Positions 16,969 through 25,282 of a stretch of DNA of 64,000 nt are shown in pieces. The position numbers and the translations under genes are program-made. This DNA is from Pseudodesulfovibrio thermohalotolerans (GTDB lineage: Bacteria > Desulfobacterota > Desulfovibrionia > Desulfovibrionales > Desulfovibrionaceae). The DNA is taken from contig NZ_CP120635.1 of the NCBI RefSeq assembly GCF_021353295.2, forward strand, positions 3,563,501-3,627,500, written 5' to 3'. The stretch's first letter is position 1. Every line of letters starts with the position of its first letter. The notes below the pieces were generated by a model. The model did no database searches and had not been told where the DNA came from. It saw only the letters and a list, made by a program, of their open reading frames with translations.

Positions 16969-18473
16969 TACAGCACCCCCAGCTCTTCCAGGTATCCGGC
17001 CATCTCCTTGCGGACTCCGGCCAGTTCCTTTTCCAGTTCCTCGATTTCGCCCTGCACCTTGGCGATGTCCACTTCTTCCTCTTCCTCGAAGGTGTCCACA
17101 TAGCGGGGGATGTTCAGGTTGAAATCGTTCTCCTCGAGTTCATCGAACCCGGCCGCATAGGCGTACTTGTCCACGAACTCGCGGGCCTGGTAGGTGTCCA
17201 CAATCTTGCGGACATCCTCGGGGCGCAGCTTATTCTGGTTCTTGGCGTCGGCGTATTCCCGGCTGGCGTCGATGAACAGGACATCCTTGTCGGGCCGGTT
17301 GCGCTTGAACACCAGGATGGCCGCCGGAATGCCCGTGCCGAAGAACAGGTTGGCGGGCAGGCCGATGACCGCATCCAGAAGGTTCTCCTCGATGAGCTGC
17401 TGCCGGATCTTGCCTTCCGCGCCGCCCCGGAAAAGCACCCCGTGCGGCACGACCACGCCGACCCGCCCGGACTCCAGGGTAGTGGTCTCGATCATGTGCG
17501 AGATGAAGGCGTAATCCGCCTTGGACTTGGGAGGCAGGCCGCGGTGGAAACGGTTGTGGGGGTCGCTCTGGGCCGACTTGTAACCCCACTTGTCGAGGGA
17601 AAAGGGCGGGTTCGCCACCACCACCTCGAACTTCATGGTGGTATCGTCCTCGATCAGTTTGGGTTCACGCAGGGTGTCGCCCCATTCGACCCTGGCCCGG
17701 TCCATGCCGTGCAGAAACATATTCATCTTGGCGAGCGCCCAGGTCTCGCCGTTGATCTCCTGCCCGTACAGGGAGAAATCCTCGGACGTCCGGCGGACCC
17801 GATTGCCGCACTTGATGAGCAGCGAGCCGGAACCGCAGGCGGGATCGCAGATGCGCTCGCCCGGCCGGGGATCGACCAGTTCCGCGATCAGCTCCGAGAC
17901 CTCCGGCGGCGTGTAGAATTCCCCGGCCTTCTTGCCCGCACCGGCGGCGAAGTTGGCGATGAGATACTCATAGGCATTGCCAATGACATCCAGATTACCC
18001 ACCCGCGACGGGCGCAGGTCCAGGCGAGGATCATTGAGGTCCTCCAGGAACTTTTTCAGACGCCGATTGCGGTCCTTGGTCTTGCCGAGATTCGCCTCGG
18101 AATTGTAGTCGATATTACGGAAGACGCCCTGCAACTTGGCGCGGTTCGCATCTTCGATCTTCTCAAAGGTAGTGTTGATGACCTCACCCACATTGGTGGC
18201 GTTGCGCTGGTCGAAAAGGTCATAGAAAGTGCACCCTTCCGGCATGACGAAACGCTCCCTGGCCAGACGGCGTTCGATGCGCTCCCTGTCGCCTTTGAAC
18301 TGCTGACTCAACTCCTCGTAGCGCTCCCGGTAAACGTCCGAGAGATACTTCACGAAAAGCATCGCCAGGATATAATCCTTGTACTGACTGGCGTTGAGGA
18401 TGCCCCGGAAGGTGTCGCACGCCTTGAAAAGGATATCGTTGATCTCTTTCTGGTTCACTTTGGTGGCGGTCAT
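16968..18473 (-). CDS. hsdM: Type I DNA adenine methyltransferase subunit
   Basis: A 501-residue M subunit. The N-terminal helical domain (QKEINDILFKACDTFRGI) is followed by the SAM-binding motif DPACGSGSL at about 210-218 and the catalytic NPPF at about 288-291. The C-terminal coiled coil (EEEEEVDIAKVQGEIEELEKELAGVRKEM) contacts HsdS. The start is taken at ATG 18473, with GGAG 8 nt upstream; the 12-residue longer frame overlaps the previous gene. With HsdS it methylates adenines in the recognition site and with HsdR it forms the restriction complex. Confidence 0.97.
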   Translation of the reverse strand: MTATKVNQKEINDILFKACDTFRGILNASQYKDYILAMLFVKYLSDVYRERYEELSQQFKGDRERIERRLARERFVMPEGCTFYDLFDQRNATNVGEVINTTFEKIEDANRAKLQGVFRNIDYNSEANLGKTKDRNRRLKKFLEDLNDPRLDLRPSRVGNLDVIGNAYEYLIANFAAGAGKKAGEFYTPPEVSELIAELVDPRPGERICDPACGSGSLLIKCGNRVRRTSEDFSLYGQEINGETWALAKMNMFLHGMDRARVEWGDTLREPKLIEDDTTMKFEVVVANPPFSLDKWGYKSAQSDPHNRFHRGLPPKSKADYAFISHMIETTTLESGRVGVVVPHGVLFRGGAEGKIRQQLIEENLLDAVIGLPANLFFGTGIPAAILVFKRNRPDKDVLFIDASREYADAKNQNKLRPEDVRKIVDTYQAREFVDKYAYAAGFDELEENDFNLNIPRYVDTFEEEEEVDIAKVQGEIEELEKELAGVRKEMAGYLEELGVL

Positions 18474-18483
18474 ATTTTCTCCG

Positions 18484-19104
18484 TTAATTTTTCTCTTGTG
18501 ATGCGGCATCCAGTATCTCGGACAACAGCAGTTCCCGCTGCTCCATGACCCGTTCCGTCAAAATTTTTTCTCGCAAACCACACTGGTAGACCTTGGCTAT
18601 CAATGCTTGTCTTTCGAGAGACGGGACAGGGACCGAAAGCGCTTCCAATGTCTTCCGGGTGATGTGAGGCAAGGCCGTCCCGGCCGCGCACTGCCCGTAA
18701 TATCGCTGGGCCTGCTTGCCGTTCAGGAACCAGGCCAGATAGTCCGGGCGAACCAACGCGGGGTTGGCCTTGATGATGAAAAAATACGGTGCGGCCACGG
18801 CGTTCTCGAGCGGCTTGTCAACCAGCACTCCAAAAAACCGCATCCCCCGATTCACGAAAAGGATATCCCCCTCCTCCAGGAAGGTCGGTCGGCGGCGACC
18901 AGTCGGCACGACCTTGGGCAACCGATTCTCGTTTACGCCCAGAACAGGGTCCACATTCTTAAGCTGGACCACGGATATCGTGCCTCCCGGATCGTGTTCA
19001 ATCCTGCCCCGAAATGGATGCCCGGCAAACAATTTCGCTACGCGCTTCAAGGGGGCCGATTGGCATTTTGAGCGCACCAAGTTGTTTGTTTTTTCTCGAA
19101 TCAT
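18484..19104 (-). CDS. Half-size HsdS-like protein
   Basis: A 206-residue protein with one target-recognition-like domain and one C-terminal helix. APLKRVAKLFAGHPFRGRIE... resembles the start of an S-subunit TRD, and ITRKTLEALSVPVPSLERQALIAKVYQCGLREKILTERVMEQRELLLSEIL resembles a conserved S helix. It is the first gene of the operon and ends 10 bp before hsdM. The start at ATG 19104 is the first one inside the recognisable domain; the frame runs open to 19314 without a ribosome site. Single-TRD S proteins can dimerise to make palindromic specificity or act as modulators. Here it coexists with a full HsdS. Confidence 0.75.
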   Translation of the reverse strand: MIREKTNNLVRSKCQSAPLKRVAKLFAGHPFRGRIEHDPGGTISVVQLKNVDPVLGVNENRLPKVVPTGRRRPTFLEEGDILFVNRGMRFFGVLVDKPLENAVAAPYFFIIKANPALVRPDYLAWFLNGKQAQRYYGQCAAGTALPHITRKTLEALSVPVPSLERQALIAKVYQCGLREKILTERVMEQRELLLSEILDAASQEKN

Positions 19105-19431
19105 GTGTTTCGATATAAGCAAGCGAGATCGACTCGTCAAGTGCAGTTTGCATTTTGATGCAAAAAATATTTCAAGTATGTCTCGGCGAACTTCTCGACC
19201 CTGATCGGTCAGCGTCCTGTGAGATCGTCCAATATATAGCCAATTGGAGCGTGAGGATTGTCGAAATGAAGGCAGAAGGGGAGGGGCCGGATGTCTAATT
19301 GCGGGAAAGGTCATTAAGCAGACACTTTCGATTGCCCGTGTGCCCCCCCCTAACAGGCACCATTTCTTGAAAGGAATTGGTCTCGATTGGTCGATTTTGA
19401 TCGGCTGGGCTTCATCTCGTCCCGCTCAAAA
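19105..19431. other. Intergenic region upstream of the hsd operon
   Basis: About 330 bp of mixed composition between the HNH-like gene and the half-S gene, both on the minus strand. It must carry the hsd operon promoter. I see no open frame with a ribosome site and no clear terminator. Confidence 0.4.
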
Positions 19432-20148
19432 TCAATTTGAATACTTGATGCTGTAATCGTTCAGCATCCTGGCAAGCCGGGGAAAGTTCTCTTTTTTCCA
19501 TTCCATGCACAAAAAGTATTTGCCCAAGGCGTCTTTATAATAACGCCGCCGTCCGTTGGCATCAAAGACCTTGAAGGGATCTGTCGTCAAAACAGGATGC
19601 CCCAAACCCAATACTTTTCGACAAAAGACCTGATCCTGCAAAAGACCAATATCCTTTTGTGAAAGTTTTTGAACCAATATGCCCATGACAAGAAACAAAT
19701 AATCTTTACTTGTTTCATTGCCCAAGGCCGTTGGCAACTTTGTTCCCTTTATCTCAACAAAAGATTTTATTCTGTTTTTTCTGTAAATAGCGTAATTGAC
19801 CTTGGAAACAGTTTCTTCATCTTCATTATCATACTTCCCATGGCATTCTTTACACAAAAATGCACATGTTTCTGACATGGGATAATGTGACACCTCTATC
19901 AGATGAACCGTTTCATCGATTTCTATAGAATATTCGGAACCTACTTTTTCAGAACGCTCCAAACATTCTTTTATGATATCATTTCTTTTTCTGGTCATTA
20001 GATGAGCGGATTGCAACGACCTCCTTTTTCCGCAACAATCACAGACGGCATTTTTCTTATATGGCCGGGTAGTTTCCTTGATATTATTGCGGACCTTGGG
20101 GCCCAAGAAACACACGAAGTCGTCATGAGAAATGGTGCAGGTGGCCAT
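19432..20148 (-). CDS. HNH-like zinc-finger protein (cargo at right end of element A)
   Basis: A 238-residue AT-rich gene. A zinc-binding HNH-like core is visible: CDCCGKRRSLQSAHLM (CxxC and His), then ETCAFLCKECHGKYDNEDEE (second CxxC and His). This fits an HNH/McrA-like endonuclease fold, but the central Asn/His pattern is not clear. The C-terminal half (about 130-238) is unrecognised. AGAGG lies before ATG 20148. Base composition is far more AT-rich than the hsd genes, a sign of recent transfer. A restriction or homing nuclease role is only a guess. Confidence 0.55.
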   Translation of the reverse strand: MATCTISHDDFVCFLGPKVRNNIKETTRPYKKNAVCDCCGKRRSLQSAHLMTRKRNDIIKECLERSEKVGSEYSIEIDETVHLIEVSHYPMSETCAFLCKECHGKYDNEDEETVSKVNYAIYRKNRIKSFVEIKGTKLPTALGNETSKDYLFLVMGILVQKLSQKDIGLLQDQVFCRKVLGLGHPVLTTDPFKVFDANGRRRYYKDALGKYFLCMEWKKENFPRLARMLNDYSIKYSN

Positions 20149-20255
20149 GTTAACCTCTTTTCTTTTATATTACAGTAGTATAAAGAATAGATGTTGTCAA
20201 CAATTATTTGAAAGTCGATAGCCTCGCCTGAGATTGCAAAGGGGCCCCATTTCCA

Positions 20256-20275
20256 CGTGGCTCGCCCGTGGCTCC
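20256..20275. repeat. Putative Int1 arm-type sites, right end of element A
   Basis: CGTGGCTCG at 20256-20264 and CGTGGCTCC at 20267-20275, matching the pair at 3126-3147. Confidence 0.6.
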
Positions 20276-20367
20276 ATGCGTGTCAAACGTGCTTTTCGTG
20301 GCGTTGATGCCGTTTGCAACTGACTGAAATCACGTAGGTAAGCGGCCTCCCGTGGTTTTCAGTATAC

Positions 20368-20413
20368 CCTCTCACGCCGGCAACAGGGGTTCAAACCCCC
20401 TTGGGGACGCCAA
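20368..20413 (+). repeat. att core 2 (A/B junction), tRNA-Glu 3' end copy
   Basis: 46 bp identical to 3033-3078. Only the 3' part of the tRNA is present, so this is an attachment scar and not a tRNA gene. Confidence 0.92.
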
Positions 20414-20417
20414 AGAA

Positions 20418-20450
20418 AATCAAGCACTTACGAGAAATCGTAGGTGCTTT
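20418..20450 (+). terminator. Hairpin terminator after att core 2
   Basis: Stem AAGCACTTACGA / TCGTAGGTGCTT followed by TTTT. It has the same layout as the hairpin after the tRNA-Glu but a different sequence. Confidence 0.75.
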
Positions 20451-20460
20451 TTTCGTTTTT

Positions 20461-20482
20461 GGTCACAAAATAGGTCACAAAA
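20461..20482. repeat. Putative Int2 arm-type sites, left end of element B
   Basis: GGTCACAAAA at 20461-20470 and 20473-20482 (12-bp period), with an inverted copy TTTTGTGACC at 20547-20556. A near match of the pair (GGTCCCAAAA.TGGTCCCAAA on the minus strand) lies at 33660-33680 beside att core 3. Confidence 0.55.
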
Positions 20483-20692
20483 TCATTTTTTATGAGCAAT
20501 TTTAGGTGGTTGGGAATTGCATCTATATGAAGGGGTTCCCGGTTCTTTTTTGTGACCTTTTCTATACTCTCTGAATAACTATATTTTTACTCTCAAACAA
20601 GACACCGGCATAGTTTTGTGGCAACAGGTCAAATTTGAACGTGGTGAGTTTCTTGAGCAGTTAAGATATACGCCAAAACAACACAATGCCTT

Positions 20693-21584
20693 TTATTTCG
20701 ATGGTTTAGCTCTCTTCCTGTCCATGACAGAGCCAAGTGCATCTCTGGTGTCATCAAGTCCAAGTTCGTGGAGATACCTCGTCGTGGTTGTGGCTGACTT
20801 GTGTCTGAGAATTCTTTGGATAACAGCGACTTGAACGCCTTCGTTGTATAACACTGTGGCTGTTAAGTGCCTGATCGCATGGAACGTAAAGTGTTTCACG
20901 CCGACGCGGTTGCAAGCCCTCTCCATGAAGTGCTGGCGGGATGTAAACTTCTTTCCGTAGTGCTTCTGGCTCAGGTGAGTAGAGTCCTGATTGGTAAAAA
21001 CGTATTCGGAGTCGATCTTGGTTTCGCCTTTCCAGAGTTTCAGCGTGGTGGCCAAAATTTCTGTCATGGGAATGATGCTAAACTCGTAGTTCCCACCTTC
21101 GCGTTTCTTGGTCCACAGTCGGACTGTCATATTTTCAAAATCAACGTCCTCCCACTTCATCCGAAATATTTCGCCTTTTCTTGCTCCCAGGTGAAGGAAC
21201 GCTACGAGCATAATTCTGTCTTGAACCTGGCAAGCATTGCACACCTTCCAGAAGTCTTGCTCTGGCGGAATGTAGCGAGGTTCACGCACTTCGGGAAAGC
21301 GTTCTGCGTCTTGGAAAATGTTGTAGCTCTTAGGAAAATCTGCAAGGTATTTGCTGCCCCAATTCCATGCAGCCGAAAGGTTTTTTCTGTCACGATTGGC
21401 ACTGTAGCCGGATCGGTCCTTGAACTGCTTGGTCAGATACTTGAGCGCTTGAGGATGCCCAAGCTTCTGAACAGGAAACTCTGCTCCAAAGAATTCGATG
21501 AACCGCTTAAAGACGAGGTTCTTCTCCTCAATGGTTCTAGGGCTGAGTTTGTTCTCACAATGATCTAGATAGGTGTTGCCCCAT
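20693..21584 (-). pseudogene. Tyrosine integrase Int2, 5' end removed by IS3-family element
   Basis: About 297 residues remain, including the whole catalytic domain: Arg in LGARKGEIFRMKWEDV, HAIRHLTATVLY, and Tyr in RHKSATTTTRYLH. The N-terminal arm-binding region expected from Int1 and Int3 (about 60 residues) is missing, because the IS boundary at 21585 cuts the gene. An open frame continues a few codons into the IS, but that part is IS sequence. Its 3' end faces att core 2. Without its N-terminus it may still bind the core but should be unable to bind arm sites. Confidence 0.9.
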
Positions 21585-21593
21585 GGACCTGCC

Positions 21594-22445
21594 CTATCCG
21601 TTTGTACCACCCGCGATGTTAGTGCTCCCCCCTTGGCGTTTGGAGGGCTGGCTCCACTCTCCCCCCGGGGGGAGAGTGGCCTTGGGCGCGGGTGGCTTGT
21701 ATCCCAGAGCGCTGTGAGGCCTGAATGTGTTGTACTCCCAACGCCACTCGTCGATCAAGTAGCGAGCTTCCCTGAGCGTTGTGAAGATTTCTCCATTGAG
21801 GAGTTCATCACGTAATTTACCGTTGAAACTCTCGTTGTATCCGTTCTCCCAAGGGCTTCCCGGTTCAATAAACAAAGTCTTCACTCCGACTCGTCCCAGC
21901 CATTTTCTGACGGCTTTTGCCGTGAACTCCGGTCCGTTATCCGATCTGATGTGATCCGGTGCTCCCCGTTCAACAAACAGCCTGCTCAAGCGGTAAAGCA
22001 CATCTTCCGATTTGAGGCTTCTCGCTACGTCGATTGCCAGACACTCACGAGTATATTCATCGATCACAGTGAGCATCCGAAAGGCTTTGCCGTCATGGGT
22101 TCTGTCCATGACGAAATCATACGACCAAACATGACCTGGCCAGCATGGACGAAGGCGAATGCAGGAGCCATCTGCCAGCCATAGTCGTTTACGTTTCGGT
22201 TGTTTTTTCGGGACTTGTAGCCCCTCACGTCGCCAAATGCGTTCCAGCCTCGTGTGGCTGACCTTCCAACCATCTCTGTGCAGCAGTTCCAATATCCGAC
22301 GGTATCCATATCGTCCGTATTGGGTGGCCAATTCAATCACTGCGGCGGTTAGTGCAGCTTCATCTGCACGAGGATTGGACGCATATCGTTGCGTAGAACG
22401 GACTTGTCCAAGTACTCGGCAAGCTTTCCGTTCTGATACCTGCAT
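21594..22445 (-). CDS. IS3-family transposase OrfB
   Basis: A 283-residue DDE transposase with an rve integrase core. Catalytic residues are in HVWSYDFVMDRT (Asp), IRSDNGPEF (Asp) and YNESFNGKLRDELL (Glu). In IS3 elements OrfB is usually made as an OrfAB fusion by a -1 frameshift. The OrfB frame is open upstream to the end of orfA (LLSPSRRRRCVYRVREKM), which supports a fusion start before the ATG. Confidence 0.95.
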   Translation of the reverse strand: MQVSERKACRVLGQVRSTQRYASNPRADEAALTAAVIELATQYGRYGYRRILELLHRDGWKVSHTRLERIWRREGLQVPKKQPKRKRLWLADGSCIRLRPCWPGHVWSYDFVMDRTHDGKAFRMLTVIDEYTRECLAIDVARSLKSEDVLYRLSRLFVERGAPDHIRSDNGPEFTAKAVRKWLGRVGVKTLFIEPGSPWENGYNESFNGKLRDELLNGEIFTTLREARYLIDEWRWEYNTFRPHSALGYKPPAPKATLPPGGEWSQPSKRQGGSTNIAGGTNG

Positions 22446-22489
22446 CTTTTCTCGAACCCGGTATACACAACGACGGCGGCGCGAAGGGC

Positions 22490-22768
22490 TCAGAAGTTTC
22501 CCTTTGCCGCTTCTTCCAGAATCATTTTGTCCAGATTGAGGTCAGCGACCAACCGCTTCAGACGAGAGTTCTCTTTCTCCAGTTCCTTAAGCTTTTGGGC
22601 CTGACTGACACGCATTCCGCCATATTCTTTGCGCCATCGATAATAGGTTTGCTCAGTCACGCCGAGCTTGCGGCTGACCTTGGGGACCGTTTCTCCCCGG
22701 GCCAAAAGGACTTCTGCTTCACGCAGCTTGGCGATAATCTGTTCCGGTGTGTGCTTTCTGATGCCCAT
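22490..22768 (-). CDS. IS3-family transposase OrfA
   Basis: A 92-residue helix-turn-helix protein (KHTPEQIIAKLREAEVLLARG...YYRWRKEYGGM) with a leucine-zipper-like tail (KLKELEKENSRLKRLVADLNLDKMIL). AGGAGG lies before ATG 22768. It binds the IS ends and is the N-terminal part of the OrfAB transposase. Confidence 0.95.
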   Translation of the reverse strand: MGIRKHTPEQIIAKLREAEVLLARGETVPKVSRKLGVTEQTYYRWRKEYGGMRVSQAQKLKELEKENSRLKRLVADLNLDKMILEEAAKGNF

Positions 22769-22974
22769 TGAAACCTCCTGCTGTCCACATAACCCTAACA
22801 TTGGGCCTGGACCAGTTTTTCATGGGCGGGTCATATTCGTGTGATGGTCGGGAGAAGGCAGGGGGCGTGAGAGAGCTGTAAACCTAGATGGTGAACCACG
22901 GCGTTAAGCGGCTTGCCGCAAGGGGGGGGCTGGAGTGGTCTTGCCCTACGTTTTGGAGTTAGATCGACACATGG

Positions 22975-23412
22975 CTAAAGGTGAAGGATGCTGATGTTCG
23001 CATCACTCCTTTGGAGATACTCTGCTGCAAGTCTCCTGTGACATTTCCCCGCAGTAGGTTCACTGCATAAAAAGCAAGCATCATTTAGGTCAATCTTAGA
23101 AAGAGCAAAACCGATGTTCCGTGTGTTCAGTAAGTATTCGTATTTTTTGGTGTATTGCTCCCATGAAATTTGCTTCTTTTTGTAGCTATCTAGAATCTCT
23201 TTGGTGGGAGCCAGTTCGGGGACGTGTTCATAGTTGGCTCCAAGTATTTCTTTTAGAAAGAACTTAAGATCGTTTTTCTTCGTAAATCCAGCCAATTGTG
23301 ATACATTATTAAGGCGTACATCAACGAGAGTCTTAATTCTTGCTTTTTTCAGTATAGTGAAAAACTCTTCAGCACTTTTCTTTGCAAACCCGACAGTATA
23401 AAGTTTAATCAT
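22975..23412 (-). CDS. DUF488 family protein (distal)
   Basis: A 145-residue DUF488 protein. Typical features are the start IKLYTVGFAKKSAEEF, LVDVRLNNVSQLAGFTKKNDLKFFL, and the C-terminal motif ACFLCSEPTAGKCHRRLAAEYL (C-x-E...CHR). DUF488 proteins are small, with a conserved Cys/Glu/Cys-His-Arg site and no agreed activity. Its start overlaps the stop of the next DUF488 gene by 8 bp. It is the last gene of a three-gene operon with a dual-OB protein. Confidence 0.88.
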   Translation of the reverse strand: MIKLYTVGFAKKSAEEFFTILKKARIKTLVDVRLNNVSQLAGFTKKNDLKFFLKEILGANYEHVPELAPTKEILDSYKKKQISWEQYTKKYEYLLNTRNIGFALSKIDLNDACFLCSEPTAGKCHRRLAAEYLQRSDANISILHL

Positions 23413-24019
23413 GGTGTACCTCATAGACGATGTCGTTTTCGTCGATTCTATAGGCAATCTTGTTGGCCTGCTTTTCATATGCCTCTTCAAGCAATTCTTT
23501 TTGATTTTTGAAGAAATGACTCTGATTCAATTCGTACACTTTCAGTAGCCTCTGTTCTAATTCTTCATGAGTCTCAACATGCTCTGTATCCAATAAATGC
23601 ATAATAGGTAGGCAGTACTGCTTTAGGTTTTTGCTAATGAGAATCGTGCGATGACAAGTTATTGGATCTTTTTCAGCGCACATTAATGCGACATTAAATT
23701 TCTTTGCTCCTGAATAAATTCTTTCAAGGCCAGATTTGAATTTGGGTAGGGAAGATACACAGTTGAAGTTGACTTGACCGTCAACATAGCATGATTTCTC
23801 ATCAACCCTTGCTCCACACTCATTCCCAAGGAAAACATAGTATATTTGATGGGAGTTTAAAGTCCGCTTGATGTTTTCTTTATTGTATTCAGGATGTATC
23901 TTACTGTATGGACTCGATCGCACATCGATTACAGCTTTTATTTTTTGTTTATGTAAAGTCTGTAAAAATGAATCAATGTCAGTAAATGACGTATATCCAA
24001 TGGTGAAAATGGTTCCCAT
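23405..24019 (-). CDS. DUF488 family protein (proximal, longer)
   Basis: A 204-residue second DUF488 protein: TIFTIGYTSFTDIDSFLQTL, then AVIDVRSSPYSKIHPEYN, and NVALMCAEKDPITCHRTILISK as the Cys/Glu/CHR motif. It has about 60 extra C-terminal residues (helical, ELEQRLLKVYELNQSHFFKNQKELLEEAYEKQ). ATG 24019 directly follows the dual-OB stop; TTG 24028 is an alternative start. Having two non-identical copies side by side suggests a heterodimer or two separate steps. Confidence 0.88.
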   Translation of the reverse strand: MGTIFTIGYTSFTDIDSFLQTLHKQKIKAVIDVRSSPYSKIHPEYNKENIKRTLNSHQIYYVFLGNECGARVDEKSCYVDGQVNFNCVSSLPKFKSGLERIYSGAKKFNVALMCAEKDPITCHRTILISKNLKQYCLPIMHLLDTEHVETHEELEQRLLKVYELNQSHFFKNQKELLEEAYEKQANKIAYRIDENDIVYEVHHD

Positions 24020-24020
24020 G

Positions 24021-24683
24021 TTATTCAATCAGTCCCGCAGCGACTTTGTAACAATATCCATTAAACGGTACGCTTAAGCTAACAGTAACATAACAGTTGT
24101 TGACGGAATATTCGCCAGCCCCTTTTTGTTCGTATTGTCTACTTTTAACGGTGTCTGAAAGTGACAGTACGTATGTATACTCTTTATATATAAAGGAAAG
24201 TCGCGCTTTAAGTCGTGAATTCCCATTGAAGTCTTCTTCTTGAATCTTAACAGTGGCCTCTTCCAGGCTGATCAAGTTGAGGGATCCAGGTAATAACCTG
24301 GCGATGTCCTCGGGAACACGATCATTTGTCCCATTTGTTGAGGAGTAGCCAGTACCCCATAAGGAGTCTGGATAATCGCAGTAGGGAGCTACAGGTGCGT
24401 TCAGGCGGCCATTGTGCGTCCATGCGGTCCCATCGATATAATGGTTTTCGCATTGAGCCCCTTGGGGGCATGAATCCCCTACACCGCATGTGATGAAGTC
24501 CAAGATTTGGGGAGTTCTCAGATTTGCAAGTCGACACTCCACCTCAGATACTCCCCCCTCATCGTGCTGGCTTACTGGACGGAACCAATTAGTCACCATA
24601 TTGTTCTCAATTTTTTTACCGGCGATGCAAAAACCGCCTCTTTTCCATGATTTTGCAAGGCAAAGAAATTGAACCTCTGGCAT
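24021..24683 (-). CDS. Dual OB-fold-like protein (DuOB type)
   Basis: A 220-residue protein starting EVQFLCLAKSWKRGGFCIAGKKI, with a middle cysteine-containing part (CGVGDSCPQGAQCENHYI) and a C-terminal beta-rich half ending in FNGYCYKVAAGLIE. The pattern, the frequent pairing with DUF488 genes and the length fit the dual OB-containing domain family, which is probably a nucleic-acid binder. GGAG precedes ATG 24683. It is the first gene of the DuOB-DUF488-DUF488 operon, and genes abut or overlap. The family call is moderately sure; the function is unknown. Confidence 0.65.
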   Translation of the reverse strand: MPEVQFLCLAKSWKRGGFCIAGKKIENNMVTNWFRPVSQHDEGGVSEVECRLANLRTPQILDFITCGVGDSCPQGAQCENHYIDGTAWTHNGRLNAPVAPYCDYPDSLWGTGYSSTNGTNDRVPEDIARLLPGSLNLISLEEATVKIQEEDFNGNSRLKARLSFIYKEYTYVLSLSDTVKSRQYEQKGAGEYSVNNCYVTVSLSVPFNGYCYKVAAGLIE

Positions 24684-24726
24684 AGGCTACTCCATGAATT
24701 ATGTTCGGAAAAAACCTACAATAAGT

Positions 24727-25275
24727 CTAGTCATCGCTTGCTTCTGCGGATGGGCCAAGCTTCTTTAATATATCTTTTTCCTTTTCTTTTTTGTCGATGA
24801 AGGTTTTTAAGTAGTCGTAAGGTCTAAGTAAACAGATGAGGATCCATAAAAGCCAACCAGTGAGGACTAGGCATACGCCAAAAGACCCACGTAGGCACCA
24901 TATATTCAAGGCATTCAGGCTAATGATCTGAAACTTTGCTGCAATTTGTTCGTGCCCCCAAATTAGAGCCACATCAACAGCTGGCTTTAGTACCCGGATG
25001 AGTAGTGAAATTGAGAACAGTCCAATCCCCATGACCATCGGTTTTAGAAGCCTTTTGTGAAGTTCGATTGCGTGCGTGTATGTTTCTTCCTCTTCCCGTC
25101 GGAGAGACGCTATAATTTCCGGCAACAGCACCGCATACCATGCCCCAGTAATACCAATTATTACAGCGGCGGAGCCTCCTATAAGGGAGTATATGTCTAG
25201 TTGCTGCTCTATCGGAATTTTCCCTCCAACGAGCAGCCCTAGACAAAAAGTGATTATTCCTAAAAAAAACTTCAT
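24727..25275 (-). CDS. Four-helix membrane protein of unknown function
   Basis: A 182-residue protein with four hydrophobic segments: about 3-19 (FFLGIITFCLGLLVGG), 30-55, 83-105 and 130-150. A charged helical stretch lies between segments 2 and 3 (SLRREEEETYTHAIELHKRLLK), and the C-terminal tail is Lys/Glu-rich and cytosolic. It starts 7 bp after the stop of the 317-residue gene, so the two are coupled. The pairing of a large soluble protein with a small 4-TM protein resembles membrane-effector defence pairs. Kiwa has similar sizes but the reverse gene order, and I see no firm match. Confidence 0.6.
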   Translation of the reverse strand: MKFFLGIITFCLGLLVGGKIPIEQQLDIYSLIGGSAAVIIGITGAWYAVLLPEIIASLRREEEETYTHAIELHKRLLKPMVMGIGLFSISLLIRVLKPAVDVALIWGHEQIAAKFQIISLNALNIWCLRGSFGVCLVLTGWLLWILICLLRPYDYLKTFIDKKEKEKDILKKLGPSAEASDD

Positions 25276-25282
25276 GTTATGA

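Larger units (their letters stand above)
20149..20692. other. Junction of elements A and B
   Basis: It contains, in order, the right-end arm sites of element A (20256-20275), att core 2 (20368-20413), a terminator (20418-20450), the doubled arm sites of element B (20461-20482) and an inverted copy (20547-20556). No gene is seen. Confidence 0.6.
21585..22833 (-). mobile_element. IS3-family (IS407-like) element, copy 1
   Basis: 1249 bp, apparently identical to copy 2 at 38119-39367 but in opposite orientation. Terminal sequences are TGACCCGCCC (at 22833 on the minus strand) and GGACCTGCCC (from 21585). It contains orfA and orfB. No target duplication is visible at either copy, in the present or the un-inverted arrangement. 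Confidence 0.9.

Noticed and set aside
21585..22833. Target-site duplications of the IS3 copies
   Set aside because: Flanks (…CCCCAT / TATTCG…; …CAGGAG / GTTTAA…) do not match in either the current or the un-inverted arrangement.
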